Positions 44,016 to 52,604 of a DNA stretch of 64,000 nt are shown here, piece after piece. Location of the stretch: positions 1 to 64,000 of the forward strand of contig CACBCS010000003.1 in assembly GCA_902537815.1 (NCBI GenBank). The letters run 5' to 3'. The translations under genes and the position numbers were made by a program. The first letter of the stretch is position 1. Every line of letters starts with the position of its first letter. The notes under the pieces were generated by a model, which saw only the letters and a list, made by a program, of their open reading frames with translations, searched no databases and was not told the DNA's origin. This DNA is from an uncultured Pseudohongiella sp. GTDB lineage: Bacteria; Pseudomonadota; Gammaproteobacteria; Pseudomonadales; Pseudohongiellaceae.

Positions 44016-44522
44016 ATGGAACAAGCTCTGTTGGCATTTTCCCACGAAACCGGAATTTTCGATTTCATGCACTCACCCTGGGGATGGCCGGTCGCGGAAT
44101 CACTGCACTTTTTGGGGTTAAGCCTGCTGATCGGCACCGTGGGTGTATTCGACTTACGCATGCTTGGCCTGGGCTCCGGCATTGCGTATCGTCACCTACA
44201 TCGGCTGGTTTCTGTTGGCGTTTGTGGTTACGCACTCAACGTGGTGACCGGCACGATGTTCCTCAGCAGCGCACCCGATCAGTATCTCTATAATCCCGCA
44301 TTTCAAACCAAAATGGGTTTTATGTTGCTGGCAGGATGCAACGTGCTCTGGTTCTATACCACCTGTAGCACAGAGGTCCGAACCACTGCCGATTTCCAGC
44401 CGGTCCGCGGGCGCGCAAAGCTCATTGGCACAGTTTCTCTGCTTGCTTGGTGCGCTATTATCGTCTGCGGCCGGTTGATCACCTACTATCGCCCGCCTTA
44501 CCACTGGTGCTTCTGGTGCTGA
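44016..44522 (+). CDS. Small membrane protein of the same family (DUF6644-like)
   Basis: 168 aa and about four helices. It begins MEQALLAFSHETGIF, then AESLHFLGLSLLIGTVGVFDLR, the family TVH-like helix followed by D-L-R. It continues with YNPAFQTKMGFML and ends with CGRLITYYRPPYHWC. The YNPAFQTK block is nearly identical to QNPAFQTK in the second half of the 24.8-kb protein, so this corresponds to that half. GAGGGG lies upstream. Gap to the preceding related gene is 27 bases. Function unknown; SURF1 follows 76 bases later. Confidence 0.75.
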   Translation: MEQALLAFSHETGIFDFMHSPWGWPVAESLHFLGLSLLIGTVGVFDLRMLGLGSGIAYRHLHRLVSVGVCGYALNVVTGTMFLSSAPDQYLYNPAFQTKMGFMLLAGCNVLWFYTTCSTEVRTTADFQPVRGRAKLIGTVSLLAWCAIIVCGRLITYYRPPYHWCFWC

Positions 44523-44598
44523 GAGCAATCCAAGTGTAACTACCGCCCGTAAACCGCAAGGGAAACAGGCCCTATCCATTTTCCGCGCAAAAGAATCT

Positions 44599-45393
44599 AT
44601 GGAACTAAGAAAAAACTACACGTTTGGCAGTTTCCGTATTCGCATCAACTGGCCGCTTGCCGCCTGCGTCGTGGTAACCGCAGCCACCTTCATGCGTCTG
44701 GGACTGTGGCAGTTGGACCGCGCAGCGGAAAAAGTTGATGCTCAGAGCGAATTGCTGGCAGAGCTTCAAATCAATGCCGAACCAATTGAATCAATACCTC
44801 CCGGCCATTTACATGCTGCTAATCCAGAGTTGCAAAACCGCCACGTCAAACTCATCGGTGAATACTGGAATGAGCGCGCGATCCTGCTGCTTGCAGAGTT
44901 CTATGAGGGTCAAATCGGCTATGGCGTGGTGACGCCCCTGAGGCTGAGCAGCAACAACCAGTTGGTTCTGGTGCATCGAGGCTGGACTACGGGAATCCTG
45001 CCACCTGATACCCCCCCTTTCACTCGCCCTGTGACCGGGCTGGTGGAGATTGATGCACAGATATTCGTGCCTTACGGGAATATTCGTACGATCGAAAACA
45101 CCATTGATGCCAGTCAGTGGCCTTTGCGAATCCGCACCCTGGACGTAGAAACCCTCTCAGCAATTCTTGGCGAACCCCTGTTCCCTTTCACAGTGCGCAT
45201 CACCGCCGACCAGCCTGGCACGCTGACAAGGCACTGGCCGGCGGTGCAGCCTGAAATTAACCAGAATCTGTCTTACGCCGTTCAGTGGTTCAGCTTCGGC
45301 CTGGCAGTGCTTTTCATCGCGATACTGGCGAGCAGCAACCTATGGACACTGCTGAAAGGGACTGACCCCGTCGTTGCTGATACCGCCGACTAG
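44599..45393 (+). CDS. SURF1 family cytochrome oxidase assembly protein
   Basis: Inner-membrane assembly factor for haem-copper oxidases. Two membrane helices flank a periplasmic domain. The N-terminal helix ends in LGLWQLDRAAEK; the middle has VHRGWTTG and ASQWPLR; the C-terminal block is HWPAVQPEINQNLSYAVQWF, followed by the second helix. 264 aa is normal. No cox operon genes are adjacent, which is unusual for this family. It follows two small membrane proteins in the same orientation. Confidence 0.92.
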   Translation: MELRKNYTFGSFRIRINWPLAACVVVTAATFMRLGLWQLDRAAEKVDAQSELLAELQINAEPIESIPPGHLHAANPELQNRHVKLIGEYWNERAILLLAEFYEGQIGYGVVTPLRLSSNNQLVLVHRGWTTGILPPDTPPFTRPVTGLVEIDAQIFVPYGNIRTIENTIDASQWPLRIRTLDVETLSAILGEPLFPFTVRITADQPGTLTRHWPAVQPEINQNLSYAVQWFSFGLAVLFIAILASSNLWTLLKGTDPVVADTAD

Positions 45394-45595
45394 GCCCGTT
45401 TAGGCGAATTTTAAAAATCAGTAATTTATAACTGCGAACTTTGGCCTATAACCGGGGATAAGATGTTGTTTTTATGAACCAAAAGGCATTTTGAAAGTTC
45501 AAATAGACACGACTTGTGTTAGACTCGAGGCCCGTGTATTCACGCTAATGTGCTTAGCGTCTGACGTACCCCCAAAGCTATGAGGAGTAGCGATT

Positions 45596-47035
45596 ATGCG
45601 CATCAAACTGTCGATTTCTACGCTCGCGAGCGCCGCAGTGGCAGCATTGCTGTCCATGCCCGCCGTCTTGCTGGCCCAATCGGAAGAAGTCACATTCCAC
45701 AAGGACATTGAACCCATCCTCCAGCGCAGCTGTCAAAGCTGCCATAGAGACGGTGGTGCAGGCCCTATGCCACTAGTGACCTACGAGCAGGTTGCCCCAT
45801 ATGCAGGGCTGATCGAATACAAAACCGGACTGCGAGACCGAGCCGGTGCCATGCCTCCCTGGTACATGGAAAAGAATATCGGTATTCAGGACTACAAAGA
45901 TGATCCTTCGCTGAGCGACGAGGAACTGGCTGCAATATCGAAATGGGCCCGTTCAGGCACCGCTAAAGGTGATATCGCTGACGCGCCAGAGCCGCTGGTC
46001 TTCGACGATAGCATCAAATGGCGCGCGGGAGAGCCCGATCTGGTTGTGGTGATGGACGACATCACAAAACTCTCGGGCACAGCGGATTGGTGGGGAGAGA
46101 TTCCTTCTGCACCCACGGGCTTGACCGAAGACCGTTACGTCAAGTCGGTAGAAGTTATCGAAGTCAATGACGTGCCGAGCGCAGGCACCGGACGTGAGAC
46201 CGTTGGTGGTCGCTACATTTTTCATCACATGATTTGGGCCACTGCTCAGATGGATGAAAACGGCGAACGAATCCCCGGACTGTCAATCCCCTGGCCGGTT
46301 CACGAAGTGGGCCGAAACGCTGACATATTCGACCAAGACGCTGGCCGCCTGCTTAAAGCCGGTTCCTGGATCGTTTCAGATTCCGTTCATCTGCACTCCA
46401 ACGGCGTCGACACGGTGGGTCACTTGGAAGTCGGTTTCAGGTTCCACGACAAAGACTACAAGCCAAAATATCAGAACGCCTTCATCGGTCTCGGTAATGG
46501 CGTAGATATCAGCATCCAGGGCAACAAAAAAGACCAGGAACTGCACGCCTACACCGTTCTAGAACAGCACACGAAAGTCATCACCTTCGAGCCTCATCTG
46601 CATGCTCCGGGTGAGCGAATGTGTCTGGAGGCCATATGGGGCTACACGATCGAGACCTTGTCTTGCGTTGGATACGATCACAACTGGGTACGCGGCTATC
46701 CCTATGCAGAGGATGCAGCACCCCTGCTCCCCAAAGGGACAATCCTCCATATTGTGGGATACATGAACAACACAGAATCCAACCCAAACGTCCCGGATTC
46801 TCGCAACTGGCAGGGCTCAGGTAACCGCTCAGTGACCAATATGTTCATTGATCTGGGCATTCGCGTCACGATGACTGATGAACAGTTTTATGAGGCCATG
46901 GAGGAAAGACGACAGTCACTCAACCTTGGCCCGAACGATCACGTCATCGGCTGCCCGCTTTGCGCTGCGCCCTTGGTAGCACCTTTGGCTGATGCCGACG
47001 ACGGCGCACAAACTGCTGCCAGCGACGACGACTGA
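45596..47035 (+). CDS. Exported cytochrome c / PHM-like copper monooxygenase-type protein
   Basis: A signal peptide (1-28) precedes a cytochrome-like segment with CQSCH at 46-50 and later GAMPPWYM (possible Met ligand). From ~175 the protein resembles ascorbate-dependent type II copper monooxygenases. A His-His pair sits at 210-211 (YIFHHMIW), H-x-H at 265-267 (SVHLHSNG), and H-x-H with a following Met at 334-342 (EPHLHAPGERM), the kind of ligands used for the two copper sites. A CxxC near 460 ends the protein. 479 aa. A strong GAGGAG ribosome site. A partner gene lies 19 bases downstream. Catalysis is not proven. Confidence 0.78.
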   Translation: MRIKLSISTLASAAVAALLSMPAVLLAQSEEVTFHKDIEPILQRSCQSCHRDGGAGPMPLVTYEQVAPYAGLIEYKTGLRDRAGAMPPWYMEKNIGIQDYKDDPSLSDEELAAISKWARSGTAKGDIADAPEPLVFDDSIKWRAGEPDLVVVMDDITKLSGTADWWGEIPSAPTGLTEDRYVKSVEVIEVNDVPSAGTGRETVGGRYIFHHMIWATAQMDENGERIPGLSIPWPVHEVGRNADIFDQDAGRLLKAGSWIVSDSVHLHSNGVDTVGHLEVGFRFHDKDYKPKYQNAFIGLGNGVDISIQGNKKDQELHAYTVLEQHTKVITFEPHLHAPGERMCLEAIWGYTIETLSCVGYDHNWVRGYPYAEDAAPLLPKGTILHIVGYMNNTESNPNVPDSRNWQGSGNRSVTNMFIDLGIRVTMTDEQFYEAMEERRQSLNLGPNDHVIGCPLCAAPLVAPLADADDGAQTAASDDD

Positions 47036-47054
47036 GGGCGCTGGTTGAACAAAT

Positions 47055-47990
47055 ATGTACCGGTACTACCATGAGCATCACAGCCTCTGCGCTGTACTCG
47101 GAACACTGGCTCTTTTGCTGCTGATAACGCCTGTTACGGCCTCCGCACAGAGTTATCGCAGCGGCCAGCATGTCGAACCAGCCTTTGAAGGTTGGCGACC
47201 CAATCCTGACGGCACGTTTAGTTTTATGTTTGGATACATGAATGAAAACTGGGAAGAAGAGCCTAGCGTTCCGGTTGGACAGGACAATTTCTTTTCACCC
47301 GGTGACGCCGACCGAGGCCAACCCACCCACTTTCTCCCGCGGCGGAATCGCTTCAACTTCGAAGTGACGGTCCCGGCAGACTGGGGTGACCGCGAACTGG
47401 TCTGGACCCTCAACGTCAATGGCGTCGAACGAAAGGCTTACGCTACGCTGCGTCAGGATTACTTGGTGGACAACATGGTGATCGCTTCCGAGACAGGGTC
47501 ACTAGGCGCTGGGACCAGCAGCCCAGAGTCCCGAGCCAATGTTCCGCCAGTGGTGATGGTACAGGGAGATCTCGTACGCACTGCGCGCGTCGGAGAGCCG
47601 ATCAAACTGTTGACCAGCGTCTGGGATGACGGCCTGCCCAAGCGGCGCAGAGACTCCAGCAACACAGCTGAAGAGCTCAAGCGCCGCATGGAGCGGCCCC
47701 CATCTCGGGTTACCGTCGGAAAGGTCAACGGCCTGTTTCTTTCCTGGAATGTGTATCGTGGTGAGGGCAAGGCGACTTTCAACCCTCCGCTGCCAAAGCC
47801 CTGGGAAGATACTCGAACCTCGGCGAATTCTCCTTGGGGTGCGCTCTGGCTCCCTCCGGAGGTACCCGAAGAAGGCCTCTACGAGGTCGAAGTGACTTTT
47901 GACAAGCCCGGCTCCTACGTTCTGTGGGCGCGTGCTGACGACGGCGGGCTCTATCATGATGGCTATGTGACCGTACACGTGTCCGAGTGA
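47055..47990 (+). CDS. Secreted protein of unknown function, partner of the PHM-like gene
   Basis: A signal peptide of ~32 residues (ending ASAQS) precedes a beta-rich protein. It has FEGWRPNPDGTFSFMFGYMN near the mature start, VTVPADWGDRELVWTLNVNG in the middle, and a C-terminal immunoglobulin-like tail YEVEVTFDKPGSYVLWARADDG then YHDGYVTVHV. 311 aa. It is 19 bases after the cytochrome/PHM-like gene and followed by an intrinsic terminator, so the pair forms an operon. I do not recognise a named family. A structural or substrate-binding partner role is inferred only from context. Confidence 0.75.
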   Translation: MYRYYHEHHSLCAVLGTLALLLLITPVTASAQSYRSGQHVEPAFEGWRPNPDGTFSFMFGYMNENWEEEPSVPVGQDNFFSPGDADRGQPTHFLPRRNRFNFEVTVPADWGDRELVWTLNVNGVERKAYATLRQDYLVDNMVIASETGSLGAGTSSPESRANVPPVVMVQGDLVRTARVGEPIKLLTSVWDDGLPKRRRDSSNTAEELKRRMERPPSRVTVGKVNGLFLSWNVYRGEGKATFNPPLPKPWEDTRTSANSPWGALWLPPEVPEEGLYEVEVTFDKPGSYVLWARADDGGLYHDGYVTVHVSE

Positions 47991-48013
47991 TCACAGAGTC
48001 TGCGTTGAACCGG

Positions 48014-48042
48014 AAAGGGGGCTACACGCCCTCTTTTTTTTG
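48014..48042 (+). terminator. Intrinsic terminator of the PHM-like operon
   Basis: Stem AGGGGGC / GCCCTCT (one G-T pair) around the loop TACAC, followed by eight T residues; 25 bases after the stop at 47990. The best Rho-independent signal on the plus strand in the window. Confidence 0.85.
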
Positions 48043-48092
48043 GTTATTTAAAAACAGGCGGTGAAGTTTTAAAGATTGCCGGCCCAATCAGC

Positions 48093-48680
48093 TTACCCGG
48101 GAGGGACTGAATCGCCCTGCTGTTCATTAAGGTTAATGGTAAAAGGCGGATCAAAACGGCGAGGCTCCTGATCGATAATAATTTGTGTCCGAGGCGGCGC
48201 AACATACTGAATCGTTGGATCACCATAACGCTGGCGCAGAATCAGCTCCTCTGCTGCTTGATGATAGGATGGCGCCATGGCGTCCGGACCGAATGCAAAA
48301 CTGAAGCTACCTCTTATTAACTGGTCGTTAACGCCCAGTACCGCCCACTCGGCAGTATAATACCTAGCGTCAGAGAGCTCGGGTACTGGCAAACTGTAAC
48401 GAACGCCTGCGGTCGGGCGATAGCGAAAGTTGATATCTATCCATTCGCGGGTATTCTTGCGCAGAGTGAATTTTACCAGCCTCACCGCATCAGGGAATTC
48501 AATGCTCAGCAGCTCTGGAGCAACTTCGAGCACTTCGTCATTGACAGGGTTCGTGGCCGCTTCAACTGCCAGGCGATGCAGCGCTTGATGATGAGATCCC
48601 TGCATAGCCGCTGGGCTTTGCGCTGCAGTCTCAGAGAGCAGATTCCAGAGTGCTACAACCACCAAAGTGATCCGCTTCAT
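48093..48680 (-). CDS. Exported CopC-like domain protein lacking the canonical copper His
   Basis: Start at 48680 (MKRITLVV) has AAGGA just upstream and gives a signal peptide ending TAAQS. The CopC-type beta-sandwich is visible: NPVNDEVLEVAPELLSIEFP, VRLVKFTLRKN, YTAEWAVLG and IRGSFSFAFGPDA. Where CopC has Asp-Gly-His before the last strand, this protein has VNDQLIRG, so that copper ligand is absent. An N-terminal HH pair (GSHHQALH) may substitute. A ~60-residue C-terminal tail rich in Pro, Gln and Arg is extra. Convergent with the PHM operon. Confidence 0.75.
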   Translation of the reverse strand: MKRITLVVVALWNLLSETAAQSPAAMQGSHHQALHRLAVEAATNPVNDEVLEVAPELLSIEFPDAVRLVKFTLRKNTREWIDINFRYRPTAGVRYSLPVPELSDARYYTAEWAVLGVNDQLIRGSFSFAFGPDAMAPSYHQAAEELILRQRYGDPTIQYVAPPRTQIIIDQEPRRFDPPFTINLNEQQGDSVPPG

Positions 48681-48871
48681 GTTATCCTTGCTCGCCATAA
48701 CCTCGTCGCCCTGTTCGCCCAGAAATTGCGTTGTGACCTAAAAATCCAGACACATCCTGCTTTATTACTTAGTCAGCTGATGATGAGGCAAAGAATACCA
48801 CAGTCTGCCACACAGAAACTCCGGCAAAACCTAACCCGAAACCCCTCACGACACCACAGACATCTCGCCTT

Positions 48872-49690
48872 ATGGAACACGCTGAATTTTTAAGCATTCT
48901 CGAAGAACTGAGCACCAGTGAGGATAACACGACGCATTTCTCAGAGGCCTGGTCGCAGGGAAGATCTGCCTTTGGAGGTCTTGCTGCGGCCTTTGCGGTC
49001 ACAGCGATGCGGAAGATGATTGCGGAAGACATTCCGATGCGCACCTTAATGGTATCATTCATTGCGCCGCTTCCCCCCGGCAAAATAAAAGCCAGGGCCA
49101 GCATTCAACGGCAAGGGCGAAATGTGACGCAAATGGTAGGAGAAGTTTTTTCTGATGGTAGGTTGTGCCTTCACGCCTTAGGGGTATTCGGCATAGATCG
49201 GCCAGGCCTGACAGTCGAAGCTGAATCTATCGAACCGCCTTCTCGTGACATCGGTATTACTTTCAGTGACTATCGCAAGAGATTGCCTTCATTCCTATCT
49301 TTTTTTGATGGCAGATGGACAAGTGACGGACTCCCTTATTCAGGAAAAGCCGCCAGAGAATTGAATTTCTGGGTGAGACACAAAAACCCTCTCGAACAAT
49401 TCGCCGCGGAGAAACTCGTCGCTCTTGCTGATATACCACCACCGGTGATTCTGTCTCACTTCCAGAAGCCGCTCATACCGAGCAGCTCTCTTACCTGGAA
49501 CCTGGAATTTGTGATGACACCGGACTCAATTCCTGGGGACTGGTTCTACCTTGAGTTTGTAGTGGATGCGGCCAATAACGGTTATACCCAACAATCAGGC
49601 AAGATATACACAGAACAGGGGCAGCTTTGTGCACTTACCCGGCAATGTATGGTGTATTTCGATACCCTGCGATCTCCGACTACCCCCTAG
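48872..49690 (+). CDS. Acyl-CoA thioesterase-like double-hotdog protein
   Basis: A 272-aa cytoplasmic TesB-like (4HBT_3) thioesterase. The first hotdog includes the helix RSAFGGLAAAFAVTAMRK (the usual F/Y-G-G) and SFIAPLPPGKIKARASI with GRNVTQM. The second hotdog holds SLTWNLEFVMTPD and WFYLEFVVDAANNGYTQQSG, with late acidic and polar residues of the TesB active site. No clear ribosome site. It sits between two CopC-like genes, 45 bases before the second. Substrate chain length unknown. Confidence 0.8.
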   Translation: MEHAEFLSILEELSTSEDNTTHFSEAWSQGRSAFGGLAAAFAVTAMRKMIAEDIPMRTLMVSFIAPLPPGKIKARASIQRQGRNVTQMVGEVFSDGRLCLHALGVFGIDRPGLTVEAESIEPPSRDIGITFSDYRKRLPSFLSFFDGRWTSDGLPYSGKAARELNFWVRHKNPLEQFAAEKLVALADIPPPVILSHFQKPLIPSSSLTWNLEFVMTPDSIPGDWFYLEFVVDAANNGYTQQSGKIYTEQGQLCALTRQCMVYFDTLRSPTTP

Positions 49691-49734
49691 GAAGCGGCAT
49701 TGTTAATCGATAAAATGCGCTTGCGGAGGTAGGC

Positions 49735-50244
49735 ATGGCAAGAGCACAAATTAACGGGATTCGATCTGTAACAGGTTTTTTGTTCTTCTCCCTGTCAGTA
49801 TTGGCCACTCCTGTAGCTGTCGCTCAGCATAGCCATGGCATCCTGACACCTGGCGTCACTTTTCCAAAAGATGATTCTGTCCTGACGGACCCTCCACGCA
49901 TGATCACCATGAGCTTTCGGGTCGATGTGCGCCTTTTAAAACTTGCTCTTTATTCCGCAGAAGGCGAGTGGATCAATATTGGATTCACCTACGACCCCGG
50001 GCGGATGAATAATAACTTTGTCCTGCCGATTCCCAGAAACCTCCCGCCTTCTGCGTATTACATTGCTCAGTGGTCCGTAACTGATGACCGTCGCGGCTTG
50101 GTCAACGGGGAATTCAGATTTGCTTTCGGGCCCGGGGCTATTCCCCCGTCCGAAACCATTGAACTGGAATCCGAGGGAAAAGTGGAAGTACTTCCTGAAA
50201 CAGGTTCCTATCGACAAGAAAGTATTGTGACTGACTCAAGCTAA
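49735..50244 (+). CDS. Second exported CopC-like domain protein lacking the canonical copper His
   Basis: 169 aa with a strong GGAGGT ribosome site and a signal peptide ending AVAQH. The mature N-terminus starts HSHGILTPGVTFPKDDSVL, so His residues are near the start as in CopC. The core RMITMSFRVDVRLLKLALYS, YYIAQWSVTDD, GLVNGEFRFAFGPGA matches the paralogue at 48093-48680 (nearly the same FAFGP ending). The usual DGH is replaced by DDR. It may bind copper through N-terminal histidines only, or not at all. Downstream of the thioesterase gene, same strand. Confidence 0.75.
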   Translation: MARAQINGIRSVTGFLFFSLSVLATPVAVAQHSHGILTPGVTFPKDDSVLTDPPRMITMSFRVDVRLLKLALYSAEGEWINIGFTYDPGRMNNNFVLPIPRNLPPSAYYIAQWSVTDDRRGLVNGEFRFAFGPGAIPPSETIELESEGKVEVLPETGSYRQESIVTDSS

Positions 50245-50293
50245 CCACTGGCTGAATGAGGGCTCAGTAAGCCAGTCGGCTACCGACCTGGAG

Positions 50294-51031
50294 TTATTTA
50301 AAGACAAACCCCTGATCGGCCAGAAACGCTTTCATATGAGGTCGGGATTTCTCCGACAGCAAAGTCGCGACCTGCTCTGACCAGCTGATCCCATGTCCGC
50401 CGCCCGTTCTTGTTCGATAATATTCTCTGATTGTCTCGTCATATTCCTCGATCCGATCCGCATCCCCTTCCTCATTGTAATAATCCTGCTTAACCACAAC
50501 CGGCAAAGGGAGGCGCGGCTTGATCTCCGGATCCTGATCGGGATAGCCCAGACAGAGACCGAATACCGGATATACCCCCTGAGGCAGGCGCAATAGCGCC
50601 GAAACGGAACCCGGATTGTTTCGGATGCCACCGATATAACAGATCCCGAGAGCTTCCGACTCAGCGGCTGTCACGAGACTCTGCGCCATCAGCGCGACGT
50701 CTACCGTGGCGATGATGAAGTGCTCAGTAAAGTCACCCTCAAAAGGCTTTCCATAGGTTCTGCAGTAGTTGCCCGGGCGTTTTAGATCGGCGCAAAAAAC
50801 AAGAAACTCTGCCGCGGTTTCGACATATTTCTGATTGCCCGCCAGTTCAGCCAACTTTGAGCGATTGGCTGGATCAGTCACGCGAACGATGGTGGATCCC
50901 TGCAGGAAACTGGATGTTGCTGCGGCTTGTCCGGCCTCAAACAGCGCCTGCAACAAGTAAGGCGGAATTTTTTCGTCGGTAAATTTTCGAATACTTCGGT
51001 GCGATTTCAGCAAATCGATTACTGAAGCCAT
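50294..51031 (-). CDS. FMN-dependent nitroreductase, NfsA-like
   Basis: An oxygen-insensitive NADPH nitroreductase family protein of 245 aa. Seen: SHRSIRKFTDEKI (FMN contact Arg residues), SSFLQGSTIVRV, GICYIGGIRNNP and FGLCLGYPDQDPEIKPRLP, the NfsA/Frp signature. The chosen start at 51031 has AGGA upstream. A TTG at 51052 overlapping the preceding stop (TTGA) would add seven residues and couple translation to the serine hydrolase gene. It uses FMN; nothing suggests F420 use. Physiological substrate unknown. Confidence 0.92.
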   Translation of the reverse strand: MASVIDLLKSHRSIRKFTDEKIPPYLLQALFEAGQAAATSSFLQGSTIVRVTDPANRSKLAELAGNQKYVETAAEFLVFCADLKRPGNYCRTYGKPFEGDFTEHFIIATVDVALMAQSLVTAAESEALGICYIGGIRNNPGSVSALLRLPQGVYPVFGLCLGYPDQDPEIKPRLPLPVVVKQDYYNEEGDADRIEEYDETIREYYRTRTGGGHGISWSEQVATLLSEKSRPHMKAFLADQGFVFK

Positions 51032-51048
51032 AGTGAGTTCCTGTGAGT

Positions 51049-52221
51049 TCAAAGTGTGCTGGTAAGATGCTCGTAAAACGTAGGGATTACTTCATTAATG
51101 GCGCTCGATTCGGCATTAATGAGTAACACCAGGCCGATATTGGCCTCGTCGGAAAATGCCATTTCTGACCGGTAACCTCGCACACCACCACCATGGTGGA
51201 CAACGCGTAATCCGGACAGATCAAAGATCCGCCAACCAATGCCGTAATACGCATTCTCTAAGCTCTCCCAGCGGTTGAAGTAGTTACCATACGGCGTTTC
51301 GATAACCGGTGTGTGCAACTGATTCAAGACACCCTCATCCAACAATTCCGGAAATGCGCCAAGATTTGCCCGCAGCCACATTGTCATATCAAATACACTG
51401 GCGTTAATGCCAGCAGCCGGGGCGGTAGTATAGTACGCGGGATTAGTGGCCACAGGGCGCCACAGGCCGTGGCGTTTGGTGTGCGGAACCGTTGCATTAG
51501 GGTCATTTTGATACGAGTCCAGACCAACGCTAGCCGAGACCATGCCTAATGGTCGGAATATCTGCTCTGCAAGGTATTCCCCGTAACTGGAGCCGGTACT
51601 TTGTTCCACGACATCTCCGATGAGCGAGAAAACCACATTTTGGTAGCCGTAGCATCTCCCCGGCTTACACACCGCAGGAATGTCAGCGAATCTGTCTTTA
51701 ATCCGCTCATAGCCAATGCCGTCATCAAGCAAATTTGAATAGGAATGCGGCATCAGGCCAGTAGAGTGGCTCGCCACCTGTTTCAGTGTAATTGCACGAT
51801 AGCTGACGCCATTGCCTAGACGCAGGTCGGGGAACAGATCGGAAATGCGTGTCTCCCAATTCTGTAGGTTTTGCTCAACCAGAAGAGTTGCTGCCGCACC
51901 GGCAAACGTTTTTGACATGGACGCAATCCGAAAAATCGAGTCCGTCGTCACCGGAGCCCTTTGATCAACCTCCCGTACGCCCCAGGTCTGCAGATGCATG
52001 ATTCCCTCACGTGAGACAATCGCAAGCGCTGCACCGGGTATCTCATTTTCTCCGAGCAAATAATCCAACCATTCAACATAGGCAGTAAAGTCGTAGTTGA
52101 ACGACCGGGCCCTAAATGAATCATCTGCCGCAGCGCCGCTGAACAGGCTAATGATGAGACATGACCCGACCATTCGGAGAATCACGCGGCGAGGCAACAG
52201 AATATACGCAAATGATGACAA
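51049..52221 (-). CDS. Exported serine hydrolase, class C beta-lactamase-related
   Basis: A penicillin-binding/beta-lactamase-like hydrolase of 390 aa. A signal peptide (RRVILRMVGSCLIISLF region) precedes the domain. Catalytic motifs are SMSK (nucleophile Ser and Lys, near residue 102), Y-Q-N in YGYQNVVF, and HHGGG near 345 in place of KTG. These fit the EstB/AmpC-like esterase/peptidase group; lactamase activity should not be assumed. The start appears to be a TTG at 52221; a later ATG at 52173 is an alternative. It is directly upstream of the nitroreductase. Confidence 0.87.
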   Translation of the reverse strand: MSSFAYILLPRRVILRMVGSCLIISLFSGAAADDSFRARSFNYDFTAYVEWLDYLLGENEIPGAALAIVSREGIMHLQTWGVREVDQRAPVTTDSIFRIASMSKTFAGAAATLLVEQNLQNWETRISDLFPDLRLGNGVSYRAITLKQVASHSTGLMPHSYSNLLDDGIGYERIKDRFADIPAVCKPGRCYGYQNVVFSLIGDVVEQSTGSSYGEYLAEQIFRPLGMVSASVGLDSYQNDPNATVPHTKRHGLWRPVATNPAYYTTAPAAGINASVFDMTMWLRANLGAFPELLDEGVLNQLHTPVIETPYGNYFNRWESLENAYYGIGWRIFDLSGLRVVHHGGGVRGYRSEMAFSDEANIGLVLLINAESSAINEVIPTFYEHLTSTL

Positions 52222-52604
52222 TGTATTAACCTGAACGTACTTAGAGCCTCTGCGCGAGGGGCATTCTCTAAACCGGTTACACCCTCAGACTCAACTCACA
52301 GTAAGTGCTCTTTCTTAAACGAAGAGGCAAACAGTTAGAATAACTGAATAAAACCAACGAGTTTCAAACAGTGCATTTCTATTCTTAGATCGGCCGAAGA
52401 AGCACTCTTTTTAGCGCGCCGGGGAGTTTTGCTGGGCATCGATCCGAAAAATCAGTAAATCAGAAGCAAGAGTGTCCGATCCCCACGAACAGCCGTAAGG
52501 GCTTTGAGGCGTGGTTCCGCCTCTATTGCTGCCCTGAATTGATTGAGATCTGATACTGACTGAAGATTGACTGCTGGGACAAAGTCACAGCCACGCCACC
52601 ATGC
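52222..52604. other. Intergenic region between copD and the serine hydrolase gene
   Basis: 383 bases with no supported gene. A 6-bp hairpin GAGGCG-TGGTTC-CGCCTC lies at about 52508-52525 and a small AGCC-GTAAG-GGCT hairpin nearby. Neither has a T tract, so they may only weakly terminate copD transcription. The part near 52222 must hold the serine hydrolase promoter. Nothing else is visible. Confidence 0.4.

Noticed and set aside
50294-51031. F420-dependent nitroreductase
   Set aside because: The protein is an FMN-dependent NfsA-type reductase; no split-barrel F420-binding fold is seen.
51049-52221. Antibiotic-resistance beta-lactamase
   Set aside because: Has SxxK and YxN, but HHGGG in place of KTG and an EstB/AmpC-related esterase layout; resistance cannot be inferred.
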